This document shows, one piece after another, positions 1 through 11,150 of a stretch of 64,000 nucleotides of DNA. Both the position numbers and the translations under genes were made by a program. The DNA is from Hyphodiscus hymeniophilus (lineage: Eukaryota > Ascomycota > Leotiomycetes > Helotiales > Hyphodiscaceae), in assembly GCA_016508695.1 (NCBI GenBank), contig VNKQ01000008.1, positions 1,612,001 to 1,676,000 on the forward strand, given 5' to 3'. Under the pieces are notes generated by a model. That model saw only the letters and a program-made list of their open reading frames with translations, did not search any database and was not told the origin of the DNA. How positions within the stretch are numbered: position 1 is the stretch's first letter; each line of letters starts with the position of its first letter.

Positions 1-1
1 G

Positions 2-1891
2 TCTGTGACGGAATCGGCAAGTTTGTATGATGAAGAAAAAGCAAAACTTGTTCGAGCGGAAACCGAACGGGTAGAGACCGCCAACAGTGAGATGGCTGCT
101 AGTTTGGACTACTTGAGACTGCCTGGGGCCTTGCAAGTCCTCAAAGGGGGTTTTGATCAAGAGCTGAATGCAGATGACGAGTATAGAGGCTGGTGTGAGG
201 ACGTTGTAAGCCACGATCATCCGTCTTCGACGTTTGAATCCCTGAAATCAAGTAAAGAGGCAACAATAAACGTGCTGGATAGGAGTAGTAAGCAATTGGA
301 CATGGAGGAGAGCGTTTGCGAGAAGATGCGATCAAAGTACGAAGGGGAGTGGACACAACAGCCGAGCTCAAGATTAACATCGACCCTGAGGAATGATATC
401 CGTAACTATCGGGAGGCTCTGGAAGAAGCTGCTCGCAGTGACAGCCAATTGTATGCCAAGCTGCGTCAACACGAGGCTGACTTTGACGAGATGAGAACAG
501 CTGGAGAGACAGGTGAAGCAGATGTCCTATGGCAGAAAGCCTTGATTCAAGTTGGGGGAAGGTCGAAAGGCGTTGGAAGCCCTGCCGGTGGTGAGGGAAA
601 TCTTTTGGACGATGATTTTGAAGATCATGGAAGTGTTACTGTGGTTGATCAGATTGCCAAGGTGGAAGAGATCCTCAAGAAGCTGAATCAAATCAAGAGA
701 GAGCGAGGTCAGGTCTTGAAAGATCTAAAAGAGAAGGTGTGTTTCATTGTACGAAGACAAAAAGTTATACTGACAGCATAGGTCCACAATGATGATATCT
801 CGCAAGTTTTGATTTTGAACAAGAAGTCAATATCCAACTATGAGACGCAACTCTTTCAAGCAGAGTTAGAAAAATTCCGGCCGCACCAAAGTCGACTACT
901 CTCAGCAAATCACAAACAATCGTCACTTATGAAAGAACTCACAGCCACTTTCAATGCTCTACTTCAAGACAAGAGAGTTAGATCCGAACAAAGCAAGTAC
1001 GAGAACATCACTCGCCAACGGTCTGCCGTAATGTCGAAGTACAGAAGAATCTACCAGGAATTCCTTGACCTCGAAGCAGGCCTTCAAAGTGCGAAGCAAT
1101 GGTACAGGGAAATGAAGGACACAGTGGACAGTCTCGACAAGAACGTTGAGACATTCGTGAGCAATCGGCGCTCTGAAGGCGCTTCACTTCTTAGTCAGAT
1201 CGAAGAGGATCGAGCGGCAAATGCAACTGGACAAGCAGATAGGGAACGAGAGAGGCTTCGCGGACTGATGGAACGAATGTCAATGGACCCTTCGCCTACT
1301 AGCAGCAAACCCCCTCGAGCGCAGTCAGTCTCCTACAACTCCTCGTCAACTCCCGGTGCGAGGTACCCAACTACGAACTTTGCTGGCCAATATCAAGTCC
1401 CAACATCTCCTTTACCCCAGTCAGCGCATCCACAGTCAGCTCATCCTGCTTTCGCTTCTCACAATAACGGTTTCTATGCCCCGCAAACACAGTCGCGACC
1501 TGATCCATACGCCCAGAAACCAACACCACAGCCGCTTCAACCTCAGGTTTCTTACAACCCAAGCCAATACCCTCAGCAAGCTACCTCTCCGCCTCCAACG
1601 CAAACACACTTCTCCCAAAACAACTACGGACGCCAACCTACCTCGCCTCCTCCAAACCAACAATCGTTCTCGCAATATGGCAGACCACAGCAACCACCAC
1701 AAGGGCAGCCAGGACAAGGATATGTTCCTCCAGGCTATGTCCCGCCTCCTCCCCCACCAGGGCCCCCGCCCTTAGGCCCTCAGCAGACATTTCAGCAGCC
1801 TGGCGAGTACCTCTACGGAAATCAACAGCAACGCCCAGGGCAGCAAAGTGCGCATGATCCTTGGGCTGGGTTGAATGCATGGAAGTCATAG
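2..1891 (+). CDS. BRO1: BRO1/Alix-family vacuolar protein-sorting protein, 3' part (5' end outside window)
   Basis: Bro1 acts at endosomes with ESCRT-III and recruits the Doa4-type deubiquitinase during multivesicular-body sorting. The frame is already open at the left edge, so the N-terminal Bro1 domain is missing. The visible part is 614 residues in two exons, 2-736 and 782-1891. The 45-nt intron (737-781, GTGTGT..TAG) carries an in-frame stop, so splicing is needed. The first exon reads into a V-domain with the family-like stretch LDYLRLPGAL, followed by long charged helices. The last ~200 residues are rich in Pro, Gln, Ser and Tyr and include a run of prolines (around 1740-1780), the usual tail of fungal Bro1. 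The identity rests on the V-domain plus the Pro-rich tail. A different V-domain protein such as Rim20 is possible, but Rim20 lacks so long a Pro/Gln tail. Confidence 0.85.
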
Positions 1892-2623
1892 TATAGCAGT
1901 TCTTCAAGTAAACAAACGCATTTTGTTGGAGTGAGGGTTTCTCGGTGGTGCTTCATTGGAGTTCAATTGATGGTAGAGATGTTGACTTTAAGGCAAAGAA
2001 ATATCAGAACGTTCGCATTGGCATATTTTTTCTCGATTGTCGTCTGTCATAACAACTCTCGACCTCACCTTAATTGTCCCAAATGTAATAATTTAAGACG
2101 CAGCATTTCCAAAAATTCGCCTCACTTGAACCCTTTCTCGTTTGGGCGAATCATCAGAATGGGGAACTCGCATACGATATCAATTTCACAACAGCAAACT
2201 GACCTGCGCAACTATTGCTGAACAATTATTGAACCACAAATAAGAAATAAATATTATATTTAAACTTTGCTTTAAACCCAATGTCCATAAATTTTAAGAT
2301 ACACGTGAACTGTCTTATCTTTATCAAGGGGTAAGCCACCTACCAACCTTGATAATGCCCCTAAATTAAGGCAGCGAATAGAATTGCATGGAAGTTTTGC
2401 CGGGTCGGCTTTGAAAGCAGTCATGACGGGTTGACGGACGATGAGACAAACATTTTCCCCAAGCTCCAATTCTAATCAACCCTCTTAATTCTTGCATCTC
2501 CCGAGTCTTGCACACTCTGCTACAACCGCTGTTTGTATTTGGACTTGCACGAAACCACAACGCTCCTTCTTATGCGGGGAACTCCTGTACAAACATATCG
2601 CGTCGAACTAGCAGGTCGAAGTT
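1892..2623. other. Intergenic, BRO1 3' end to PIM1 5' leader
   Basis: There is no credible coding frame. The first ~400 bases become AT-rich around 2220-2270, as expected for a 3' end. The rest is the presumed PIM1 promoter and leader. Confidence 0.6.
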
Positions 2624-5600
2624 ATGGTATACAGCCAAAACCTACCATGGCGGCTTGCCCTTCGAAATGTCACCAGACCTTCTCTCAGATATAGTTCGAT
2701 TACTCCCAATAGATTATATTCAACAACTCGACAACGGCAGATCACAGCAACAGCTACGTCGTCGTTACGGCCCTCCCTCTGTAGCGCCACCACATCCGGA
2801 GCTTCAAGATTCTCGACGTCCCCTGCGCGGCGGAAAGAATCCTCGAAGGATCCAAAGGACATAATCGCAGAAGAGACTACCGAGGAGAATGCAGATAGTA
2901 AAGCGGACAAATCGAGCGAAGAAAGTGCGGAGGAAGTGGCAGAGAGCAAGACCAAAAGCTCCGAACCTCCTCAAAGTGGCAATGCATCATCAGCCGGCGC
3001 AACAGACGGACGAGGGAGTAGTGCTGCTTCAGGAGGATCAGGGGACTCGGGGAACAGTGACGGAGGCAAGAAAGGACGGAAGGCCGCAGTCGAGAAGGCG
3101 CTGCAGAAACCCACCATCCCGGAAGTCTACCCACAACTCATGGCCATCCCGATCGCCAAACGGCCGCTCTTCCCCGGCTTCTACAAGGCTGTTACGGTCC
3201 GAGACCCGCATGTCGTTGCGGCTATACAGGATATGATCAAGAGGGGACAGCCGTATGTTGGAGTGTTCATGTTTAAAGATGAAAATGCGGAGGGGGATAC
3301 GATTGAGAATAAGGATGATGTCTATGATACGGGTGTGTTTGCGCAGATGACGAGTGCGTTCCCTGTTCATGGAGATGATGGCGCATTGACGGCGGTTTTG
3401 TACCCGCACCGGAGGATCAAAATGTCTTCTCTCACTCCACCGGAGAACAGAGTTGTGGAGGCAAAGAAAGACGCTGCTCCGTCTGATGCGCCTGCAGTAC
3501 CGGATGCCATTCCTGCAAAGCCTACTAAGGAGGAAGCCGTCCAAGAGAAGAAGGGCGATGTTGTTGCTAGCTTTGAAGAAGGCTCGGTCTCGCAAAAGAA
3601 TGGCGATTCTCCCTCTCCCTACGAGCCGACGTCTTTCCTACGAAAGTATAACGTCAGTCTTGCGAATGTCGAGAATTTGGCTGAAGAACCACATGACCCC
3701 AAAAGTCCTGTTGTGCGTGCGATTACAAACGAGATCGTGAATGTGTTCAAGGAGGTCGCGAATTTGAATAGCCTCTTCCGGGATCAGATTTCCACCTTTT
3801 CCATGAGCCAGTCCGCTGGCAACGTCATGCAAGAACCTGCAAAGCTTGCGGATTTTGCAGCGGCAGTCTCTGCGGGAGAGATATCCGAGCTGCAGGATGT
3901 CCTGGAAACGTTAAACGTTGAAGAAAGGTTGCAAAAAGCTTTAGTGGTGCTTAAAAAGGAACTCATGAACGCTCAGTTGCAATCTAAGATTTCCAAAGAT
4001 GTTGAGAGCAAGATTCAGAAGCGACAAAGGGAGTACTGGTTGATGGAGCAGATGAAAGGTATTCGACGAGAACTTGGCATCGAGTCTGACGGAAAAGACA
4101 AGCTCGTCGAGAAGTTCAAAGAGAAGGCTTCAAAGCTTGCGATGCCAGATGCTGTCTTGAAGGTCTTCGACGAAGAGATCAACAAGCTCGCTCATCTGGA
4201 ACCGGCGGCATCGGAATTCAATGTTACGAGAAATTACCTTGACTGGTTGACACAGATTCCCTGGGGTCAGAGAAGTGCTGAGAATTTTGGTATCAAGAAT
4301 GCCATGACAGTGCTAGACGAAGACCACCACGGTTTGAAAGATGTTAAGGATCGCATCCTTGAATTCATTGCCGTGGGAAAGCTACGGGGGACCGTGGAGG
4401 GTAAGATTCTGTGCTTTGTTGGACCGCCTGGTGTTGGTAAAACAAGTATTGGCAAGAGTATTGCTAGGGCTTTGAATCGACAATACTACAGATTCAGTGT
4501 CGGAGGTCTTACAGATGTTGCTGAGATCAAAGGTCACCGGAGAACATACGTTGGTGCATTACCGGGACGGATCATTCAAGCACTCAAGAAATGTCAGACT
4601 GAAAATCCATTGATTCTGATTGATGAGATTGATAAGGTTGGAAGAGGACATCAAGGCGACCCAGCTTCCGCCTTATTGGAATTGCTTGATCCCGAGCAGA
4701 ACAACTCCTTCCTCGACCACTACCTCGATGTTCCTGTCGACCTTTCGAAGGTCCTCTTTGTTTGCACAGCAAACATGACTGATACTATTCCTCGACCACT
4801 ACTCGACCGGATGGAGTTGATCGAGCTTTCTGGCTACGTGGCAGATGAGAAGATGGCTATTGCTGAACGATATCTCGGACCAGCTGCGAAAGAGTTGGCT
4901 GGTTTGAAGGACGTCGATGTCAATCTTAGCCAGGAGGCTATCGAAGAGTTGATCAAGTCGTATTGCAGAGAGTCTGGTGTCCGTAACCTGAAGAAGCAAA
5001 TCGAAAAGGTGTACCGCAAATCGGCTCTGAAGATTGTTCAAGATCTCGGCGAGAGCGTTTTCCCTGAAGAAGAAGCTCTTACGGACGAAGGCAAAGCAGC
5101 TCTAGAGGAATCAAAGAAAGACGAGTCTGATGTCAAGGAGACTCCAGAGAATATTGAGAATGAGACCACGCCTGTGCCCCGAGTCAGTCTCAATGTTCCC
5201 GACACAGTTCACGTTACTATCGACAGAGAGAACTTGAAGGACTATGTCGGCCCGCCAGTCTTTACATCCGATCGCTTGTATGACTCAACGCCTGCGGGTG
5301 TTGCGATGGGCCTTGCTTGGACGCAGATGGGTGGTGCCGCCTTGTATGTCGAGTCGATACTAGAAAGTGCGTTGACGTCTTCATCGTCGCCCAGTCTGAC
5401 AAAGACCGGGAACCTCCGAGCTGTCATGAAGGAGTCCACTTCTATCGCCTACTCTTTCGCAAAGTCAGTGATGGCTAAGAACTTCCCCGAGAACCACTTC
5501 TTTGACAAAGCCAAGCTTCATCTGCATTGTCCAGAAGGAGCTGTTCCGAAAGACGGACCTTCTGCTGGTATCACAATGGCGACTTCATTGTTATCGTTGG

Positions 5601-5988
5601 CTTTGAATAAGCCCCTCGATCCAACTATTGCCATGACTGGTGAGCTCACGGTAACCGGGAAAGTGTTAAGAATTGGCGGGCTCCGAGAAAAGACTGTTGC
5701 TGCTCGACGCGCTGGATCAAAGATGGTCATCTTCCCTCATGACAACATTTCGGACTGGCTAGAACTCCCAGAAGTAAGTGAAATATGATATACCGAAAAT
5801 GACTAAAAAGGCTTACCCTATGACAGAATATAAAAGAGGGCATCGAAGGCCGTCCGGCAAAATGGTACTCTGATGTGTTCGATCTAGTATTTCCCGATTT
5901 GGACAGGGACCAAGCGAACAACGAGTGGAAAGCGCAGCTCGCGAAAAAGAAAGATAAAGACGACGAGAGCGGAAAAGATGACGATTGA
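2624..5988 (+). CDS. PIM1: Mitochondrial Lon protease (Pim1)
   Basis: This is the ATP-dependent serine protease of the mitochondrial matrix, which degrades misfolded proteins and supports mtDNA maintenance. Exons are 2624-5773 and 5827-5988, giving 1103 residues, close to yeast Pim1 (1133). The intron 5774-5826 is GTAAGT..CAG, phase 0. The N-terminus is rich in Arg, Ser and Thr and poor in acids, fitting a matrix presequence, and is followed by an acidic/Gly/Ser linker. The Lon N-domain starts near residue 165 (PQLMAIPIAKRPLFPGF). Walker A GPPGVGKT is at 600-607 and Walker B LILIDEID at 663-670. The catalytic dyad is visible as Ser980 in DGPSAG and Lys1023 in LREKT. The second exon supplies the conserved C-terminus (NIKEGI...WYSDVFDLVFP). 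ATG 2624 is chosen because it opens the presequence. All key residues are intact. Confidence 0.97.
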
Positions 5989-8000
5989 ACAACTCACTGT
6001 AGATAGTGTTACCTTGTACATCTCTGCATAATCAGGCCTTGAAACGGAGCAGTGGTGGTACGGGAAGTGAGGGGAAGAGGGGGTGCATTGCATTGGCGTA
6101 CCGGAGGGATTGGACATCAACTTTTGATTGATTGACAAAGGCATCTCCTCTCCACGGGCTACTTCTGCATCTAGAAGAACGGACAGATCACGGGGTCATT
6201 CATCTCCCCGTTGTAAATAATAAGCTCGAGCACCGATTCTCATTGGTGTCTCTGATGTAAGAGCAGCGAATGAAATGGCTCTCTTGGCTAAAATGCCTAT
6301 CTATCAATTTCCACTTTCCTGTGATTTGGCGCAAGCAGTGCATTTCCGCCCAGCGCGGAGACTAATGAAGGAGCCTGAAGTCTTCCACGTGTGGGGGGGT
6401 TTGGGAGTTGGGTAGAGCAGTTCGTAGCAAATGGATTACAGGGCGCATGCTGGTTGGAGAGGGTCGGCCAGGCGGGACGAGCCATTAGGTACAGAGCCTT
6501 GTCATGCAGAGATGCAGAGATGCAGAGATGCATAGGTACCTACTCAGGCCGCTCGTATGCAGGTGAGTCCACTTGTCTGGTCGTGATGCATTAATTAGAG
6601 CGTTAGAAAGATGCCTTCGAAGGCATGCGGAAGCACTGAATCTTTGTGCCGTGAGGGTTTCCACGCTTAGAGGCACCTGGATGGGGTCATGTATGGTTTA
6701 GGGAGTGCAGATACGTGGAACGCATGGTGTCCAGCGTTGCGAGGACAGCCTTACGACAAGCACCCGAAGGAGCCCGCCTGAACGATCTTGATGCCCGACG
6801 TCGAGCTTGCAGTAGGCTGAGGGCTGAGGGCGGAAGGCTCCAGAGTGAGGTCATGTCTCTCGGATTCAATGGGAGTATCTCTCTCTGACGCTTCTTGGGC
6901 TCAGGAGGATGTGCATCCCGCGGGAGGCAGTGAGTGATTGATGGGGGTGTGAACAAGACTTTTACTTGGGTCCTCCTCCAGTTGCGTTGGGCACTATGTG
7001 CGGAGAGAGAAAGGAAGAAGGAGACCGCAGGCGAATTGGGGTCAGACCATGAGTGCAGAGCTTCCGTAAGTGTATCCGAAGGTAAAGGCTTGTCAGCGTT
7101 TCATTGATTACAGGACGTACTCTGCACCGTATGTGTTGGATCCCGAGATATCGCTTCTCGTCTGCCTGCCTGCCACTGCCATGCCATGGACATAGATTCC
7201 AAACGTTCTACTACTCTGCAATGTTACTATTTGGTGGAGATGACTGGATAAATCTTCAGAGATCATGCTCATAGTCTAATCAACAAGTATCAATACGAAA
7301 CGTAGTTTTTGCTTAAACTGTCTATCTACACAAAAGGCTGCTCCCGCATGTATCCGTCGAAAGGGGCCAACTGGTGCTAAGGATATCAACGCCGGCAACC
7401 TCAGCTATTGGCCTCTACTCCACCAATCTATTGTAACAACACATACATTAATCCAATGAACCCACCAAACCCCCGCGGTCCATGCAGAAAATAGGGCAAC
7501 CAAAGAAATCATGACCGGATCGCGTCTGTTGCCTGTGAATGCGCTGTTCGAGGGCGCAGCCTTCAGCCACCGCTACGACCGTCTCGGTCCTGACCGCTTG
7601 AGCGACCTCATTTTCTCTGCATCCTGCAACTCCATCGAATAGGATGCTGTCCCCCCTGGCCTGCTCAATAAGCTCTCAGACACCTTGAAGGCCAACAATT
7701 ACACGACCGCCTCATAATCAACAACTGCAACTGCTCAATGTGTTGCAAATGCAATGATATGCCTGTACAAGAAGGAGAGAGTGCCGCAGCTCTCATCTAC
7801 CACGGATAGCTGCATGAAGACACACGACCTCGGCCGTGCAGAGATCTCCTCCAGCTTTGCGAAGTGCTGACGATCTTATACGCCTTCTCTCCCATCGGCA
7901 TCTCCTCATGCTATAGTGTGTGTGTCATCTCCCCACAATCAAGAAACTCTAAGCCGGGTAACTGACAACCCACTCAATAGCTCCAGGGGTCATCCTGACA
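5989..8000. other. Gene-poor intergenic, 2 kb
   Basis: No supported gene. A short tandem repeat with unit atgcagag lies near 6503-6530. Bases 7900-7980 look like a 5'-UTR intron of the next gene: a GTGTGTG donor, a strong branch-like sequence (ggtaactgac) near 7957, and an AATAG acceptor at 7980. That intron is inferred only. Confidence 0.5.
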
Positions 8001-10223
8001 ATGGCACAAATGGAAAAAGCTCATGAGAGGACCGCCTCCACTGATCATAGGACATCGTGGTCATGGAGGAAGATATTCGGGAGAGACGACAGCAATCCCA
8101 ATCCGCCAGCTTCCTTACCGGAGGAGGATGCCCAGAGACCGGGGCTGGCTCGCAGGCTCTCCAGGAAAGTCGTCCCTGGCTTACCGCGGCCTGGGACCTT
8201 CAAGAGACAACAATCCGAACTCCGAGATCGATTAGAACCTATCAAACCGAAACAAGATGAACGGCGGACGTTGTCAGTAGATCGACGTCGAGCTGTGCCC
8301 GGTCGAGATGCTTCTCCCGCGGTAACGGGATCACCGAGATTGAGTGCGCCCGAGTTGTTAGAAACCACAGACACCATCGACAGCGTAATAAGTCCCTCGA
8401 GGGCACCAACTGCAACTACACAAGAGGATGAGAATCAAGGGTTTGTGGAGGTTTCGAAGAATTCATCGGATGTCGATACACAGTCGGTCTCCACAGAGGC
8501 GCTTGACGAGATGATACTTGAGGAGCTGGAGAAACGCTGGATCTTGAATCTGAGCATGCATTTCCGGGACAAATCTAGGAGGGAGAAATTCTTTGTGACA
8601 TATGCGGAAACGCCGACGCATTGGCGACGTGTTACAATATCTTTGGACTACCGAAATGCTCCACAGGGTTCACTGGAAGAAGAACTTCAGAAGACAAGGT
8701 TCCAGCGAGACAAGAGTGCGCGCATATATGAGGCTATTCGAGAGTCACTTCCGGACATCCAATTCTACGACACGGTCACAAATTTGAAGCTGCAAACGGA
8801 GAACGAGAGGCTTCATGTGCATGTGGTAGAGGACCTCTCTGAGATCATCTCATATCCTCCAGTCAGAGCCATCAGTCATCTCAGCTGCAGGAGAGTTCGC
8901 GAGGAGCAATTGGTATTTGATTCTCACCTGTCTGGTTTTGTCTACAAAGTCCGCGTTGACGGTCAGGTATTCATCAAGAAGGAAATCCCTGGCCCCGATA
9001 CCGTTGACGAATTTCTGTATGAGATAAATGCACTCCACCAGCTTTCTGGATCTCACAGTGTCATTCAGTTTGGTGGTGTTGTGCTCGACAATAAGGGCGA
9101 GCACGTGAAAGGTCTTCTTATCAGCTTCGCGGAGCAAGGCGCATTGATCGACGTGATCTACGATGGCGAGGGGCAGATATCGTGGACACGACGGGAGAGA
9201 TGGGCCAAACAGATAGTTCAAGGACTGTCTGAGATACATGAGGCAGGATTTGTTCAAGGCGATTTCACACTATCTAACATTGTTATTGATGGTGATGACA
9301 ACGCCAAGATTATCGACATCAACCGAAGAGGGTGTCCCGTTGGCTGGGAGCCTCCAGAAGTAGCTGCACTCATCGAGAGCAATCAGAGGATCTCGATGTA
9401 CATTGGAGTCAAATCGGATCTGTTCCAATTGGGAATGGTTTTATACGCTCTAGCGACGCAGCATGATGAACCGGAAACTCTACGACCCTTGAGTCTGGAT
9501 TTTCTGCCAACAGAAATTCCAGAGTATTTCTTGGATCTCTGCCGCAGATGTTTAGATGATGATCCCAGACGACGATCACAGGCTCAAGTTCTGTTTGGCC
9601 TGTTTCCTGAGATCGAGGAGAACCACCAGCCTTATCACCAATTAGTGCCAATCGTGGTGGATGCAGTCCATCTCGATGAGGAACCATTTTCACACGGCAG
9701 AGCGCACCTATCTCCTGATGGTATGCTCAGCCCTATGCTCAGCTCAGGGTCAAGGTCTCCTGGTTCTGCAATGCATAAATATGCGCCAACGGACATGACA
9801 GATGAGTCTGATTATTTCCCCAGAAGAGGGAGATCTCCACCAGCACCCCACATGAAGTTGCCATCCGAGATTCCACTTCCAGAGTCGAGTTCAGAATCGG
9901 GCTATATGGACAGCCCAACACGAGATACGCCTGTTGAGAATGAGGCAATTGTACCAACATCGGCCTCCCAGGACGAGCATCAGCGTACCGAGGATATGGA
10001 AACACAGCCCATCACAACCCCAGAAAAACCGCGAACCACAGCAGCGGCGGAAGCACCCATAGCATCATACCCAGCAGATTTAACAGGCGTTGGTAGCGCA
10101 TATTCCACTACGCATTTTGTGTTTCCCGAGGGGGGTATCGATGACGAATTCACGACAGAAACACTACATAACGACAGAATTGTTCGGGGTCATTCAATTT
10201 CTTGCGATTTATCTGGTGGATGA
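8001..10223 (+). CDS. Protein-kinase-domain protein with divergent catalytic motifs
   Basis: A single exon of 740 residues. Residues 1-160 are basic, Ser/Pro-rich and probably disordered. A conserved-looking globular segment (about 165-290) precedes a protein-kinase fold. Likely kinase residues are the beta-3 lysine K326 (VFIK), the alpha-C glutamate E341, and the catalytic loop QGDFTLSN with D421 and N426. The metal-binding motif is D439-I-N instead of DFG, and a WEPPEV stretch takes the place of the APE motif. A SDLFQLGMVLYALAT helix matches subdomain IX. HRD is replaced by QGD, and no clear glycine-rich loop is seen. The essential Lys, Glu, Asp, Asn and Asp are all kept, so weak activity or ATP binding is possible. 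The tail after ~535 is low-complexity with many Ser-Pro sites. Substrate and pathway are unknown. Confidence 0.8.
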   Translation: MAQMEKAHERTASTDHRTSWSWRKIFGRDDSNPNPPASLPEEDAQRPGLARRLSRKVVPGLPRPGTFKRQQSELRDRLEPIKPKQDERRTLSVDRRRAVPGRDASPAVTGSPRLSAPELLETTDTIDSVISPSRAPTATTQEDENQGFVEVSKNSSDVDTQSVSTEALDEMILEELEKRWILNLSMHFRDKSRREKFFVTYAETPTHWRRVTISLDYRNAPQGSLEEELQKTRFQRDKSARIYEAIRESLPDIQFYDTVTNLKLQTENERLHVHVVEDLSEIISYPPVRAISHLSCRRVREEQLVFDSHLSGFVYKVRVDGQVFIKKEIPGPDTVDEFLYEINALHQLSGSHSVIQFGGVVLDNKGEHVKGLLISFAEQGALIDVIYDGEGQISWTRRERWAKQIVQGLSEIHEAGFVQGDFTLSNIVIDGDDNAKIIDINRRGCPVGWEPPEVAALIESNQRISMYIGVKSDLFQLGMVLYALATQHDEPETLRPLSLDFLPTEIPEYFLDLCRRCLDDDPRRRSQAQVLFGLFPEIEENHQPYHQLVPIVVDAVHLDEEPFSHGRAHLSPDGMLSPMLSSGSRSPGSAMHKYAPTDMTDESDYFPRRGRSPPAPHMKLPSEIPLPESSSESGYMDSPTRDTPVENEAIVPTSASQDEHQRTEDMETQPITTPEKPRTTAAAEAPIASYPADLTGVGSAYSTTHFVFPEGGIDDEFTTETLHNDRIVRGHSISCDLSGG

Positions 10224-11150
10224 GCGTTTTTCTCTCGCATAGTTCTTTAGCGCGGATTTGGTAATACAAAGGGCGGTTGGGGTTTGCCTGGCAACAGGAT
10301 TGGGCCACCGCAGGAAATACGTGTCGGATTATATTCATATCTCTCGAGACGGGAATGTCTCGACGTAGTGTATAGTATCTTACCAAAAGGAGCAAGTATA
10401 GGACGAGCACTCGGGCTTCTAGGTTCTTTTCGAGCGTTGTGCCACACGTGATCTCTGATTATGTCGCTCAGCTGCGTCCTCTCCTCTCTCCAAGACTGTA
10501 AGGTTGCTTTGTTCTGATCACGCAAATCACGAGACGTGTGGATGTTGCTCCATCGGAACTCGCCTTGACGGTTCGGTCAAATCCCACCAATACTCCACCC
10601 AGACCCTCTTTGCACCAAACTCTTTTTTCCAAGTGGACGACCAGCATCCGATGCCACTTCTGGCCAATGCCCAGCCAGAGCCTTGCCGTCCGGCCTCCGC
10701 GGCCCAGTGATAAGAAAAGCTCCTGCGATTGGGAATGCGGCGCCGTCTGAATCGTCTGAATCATCCAGATTTCATCGAAAAAGCCCTGATGGTTGGTCCG
10801 TGGGTCGCTTATCTCACGCCTGCAGGCGGCAGACCCCGCGAGGAGCTCTCTCTCGCGAAGCTCCCAGAGAGGAGGGAGGCGGGAGCCAGCCGAGCATCGT
10901 GAGAAAGCTCTGATCTTTTTCTCTCTCTCTTCTCCCTTCCGTGAGGGTCCAAAAGCCTTTGGTTCCAGATCTCCGGTCGATCCTGACCCAGATTAAGTGA
11001 TAAGTATATAACAAAATGCCCCTCCATCTCTTTACTTGTTCTTCTTCGTCAGCACCATCAATAACTGCCTTCCTCAAGCAAGCGCTCAGGTTCCACCAAA
11101 CCCTCAAAAGTGTCGAATTTTGAAAACTCGGACTTGGATTCAGCAATAAG
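10224..11150. other. Permease promoter region
   Basis: No gene is seen. The stretch holds the probable promoter of the purine permease, with three GATAAG-type sites (listed separately) and a TATA-like stretch near 11004-11011. Confidence 0.5.
10709..11004. promoter_or_regulatory. Three GATAAG motifs upstream of the purine permease
   Basis: GATAAG occurs at 10709-10714 and 10999-11004, and in reverse orientation (CTTATC) at 10808-10813, all within 450 bases of the permease ATG. In Aspergillus, GATA factors of the AreA type bind HGATAR sites and drive uapA/uapC when preferred nitrogen is scarce. Functional binding here is inference. Confidence 0.45.
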
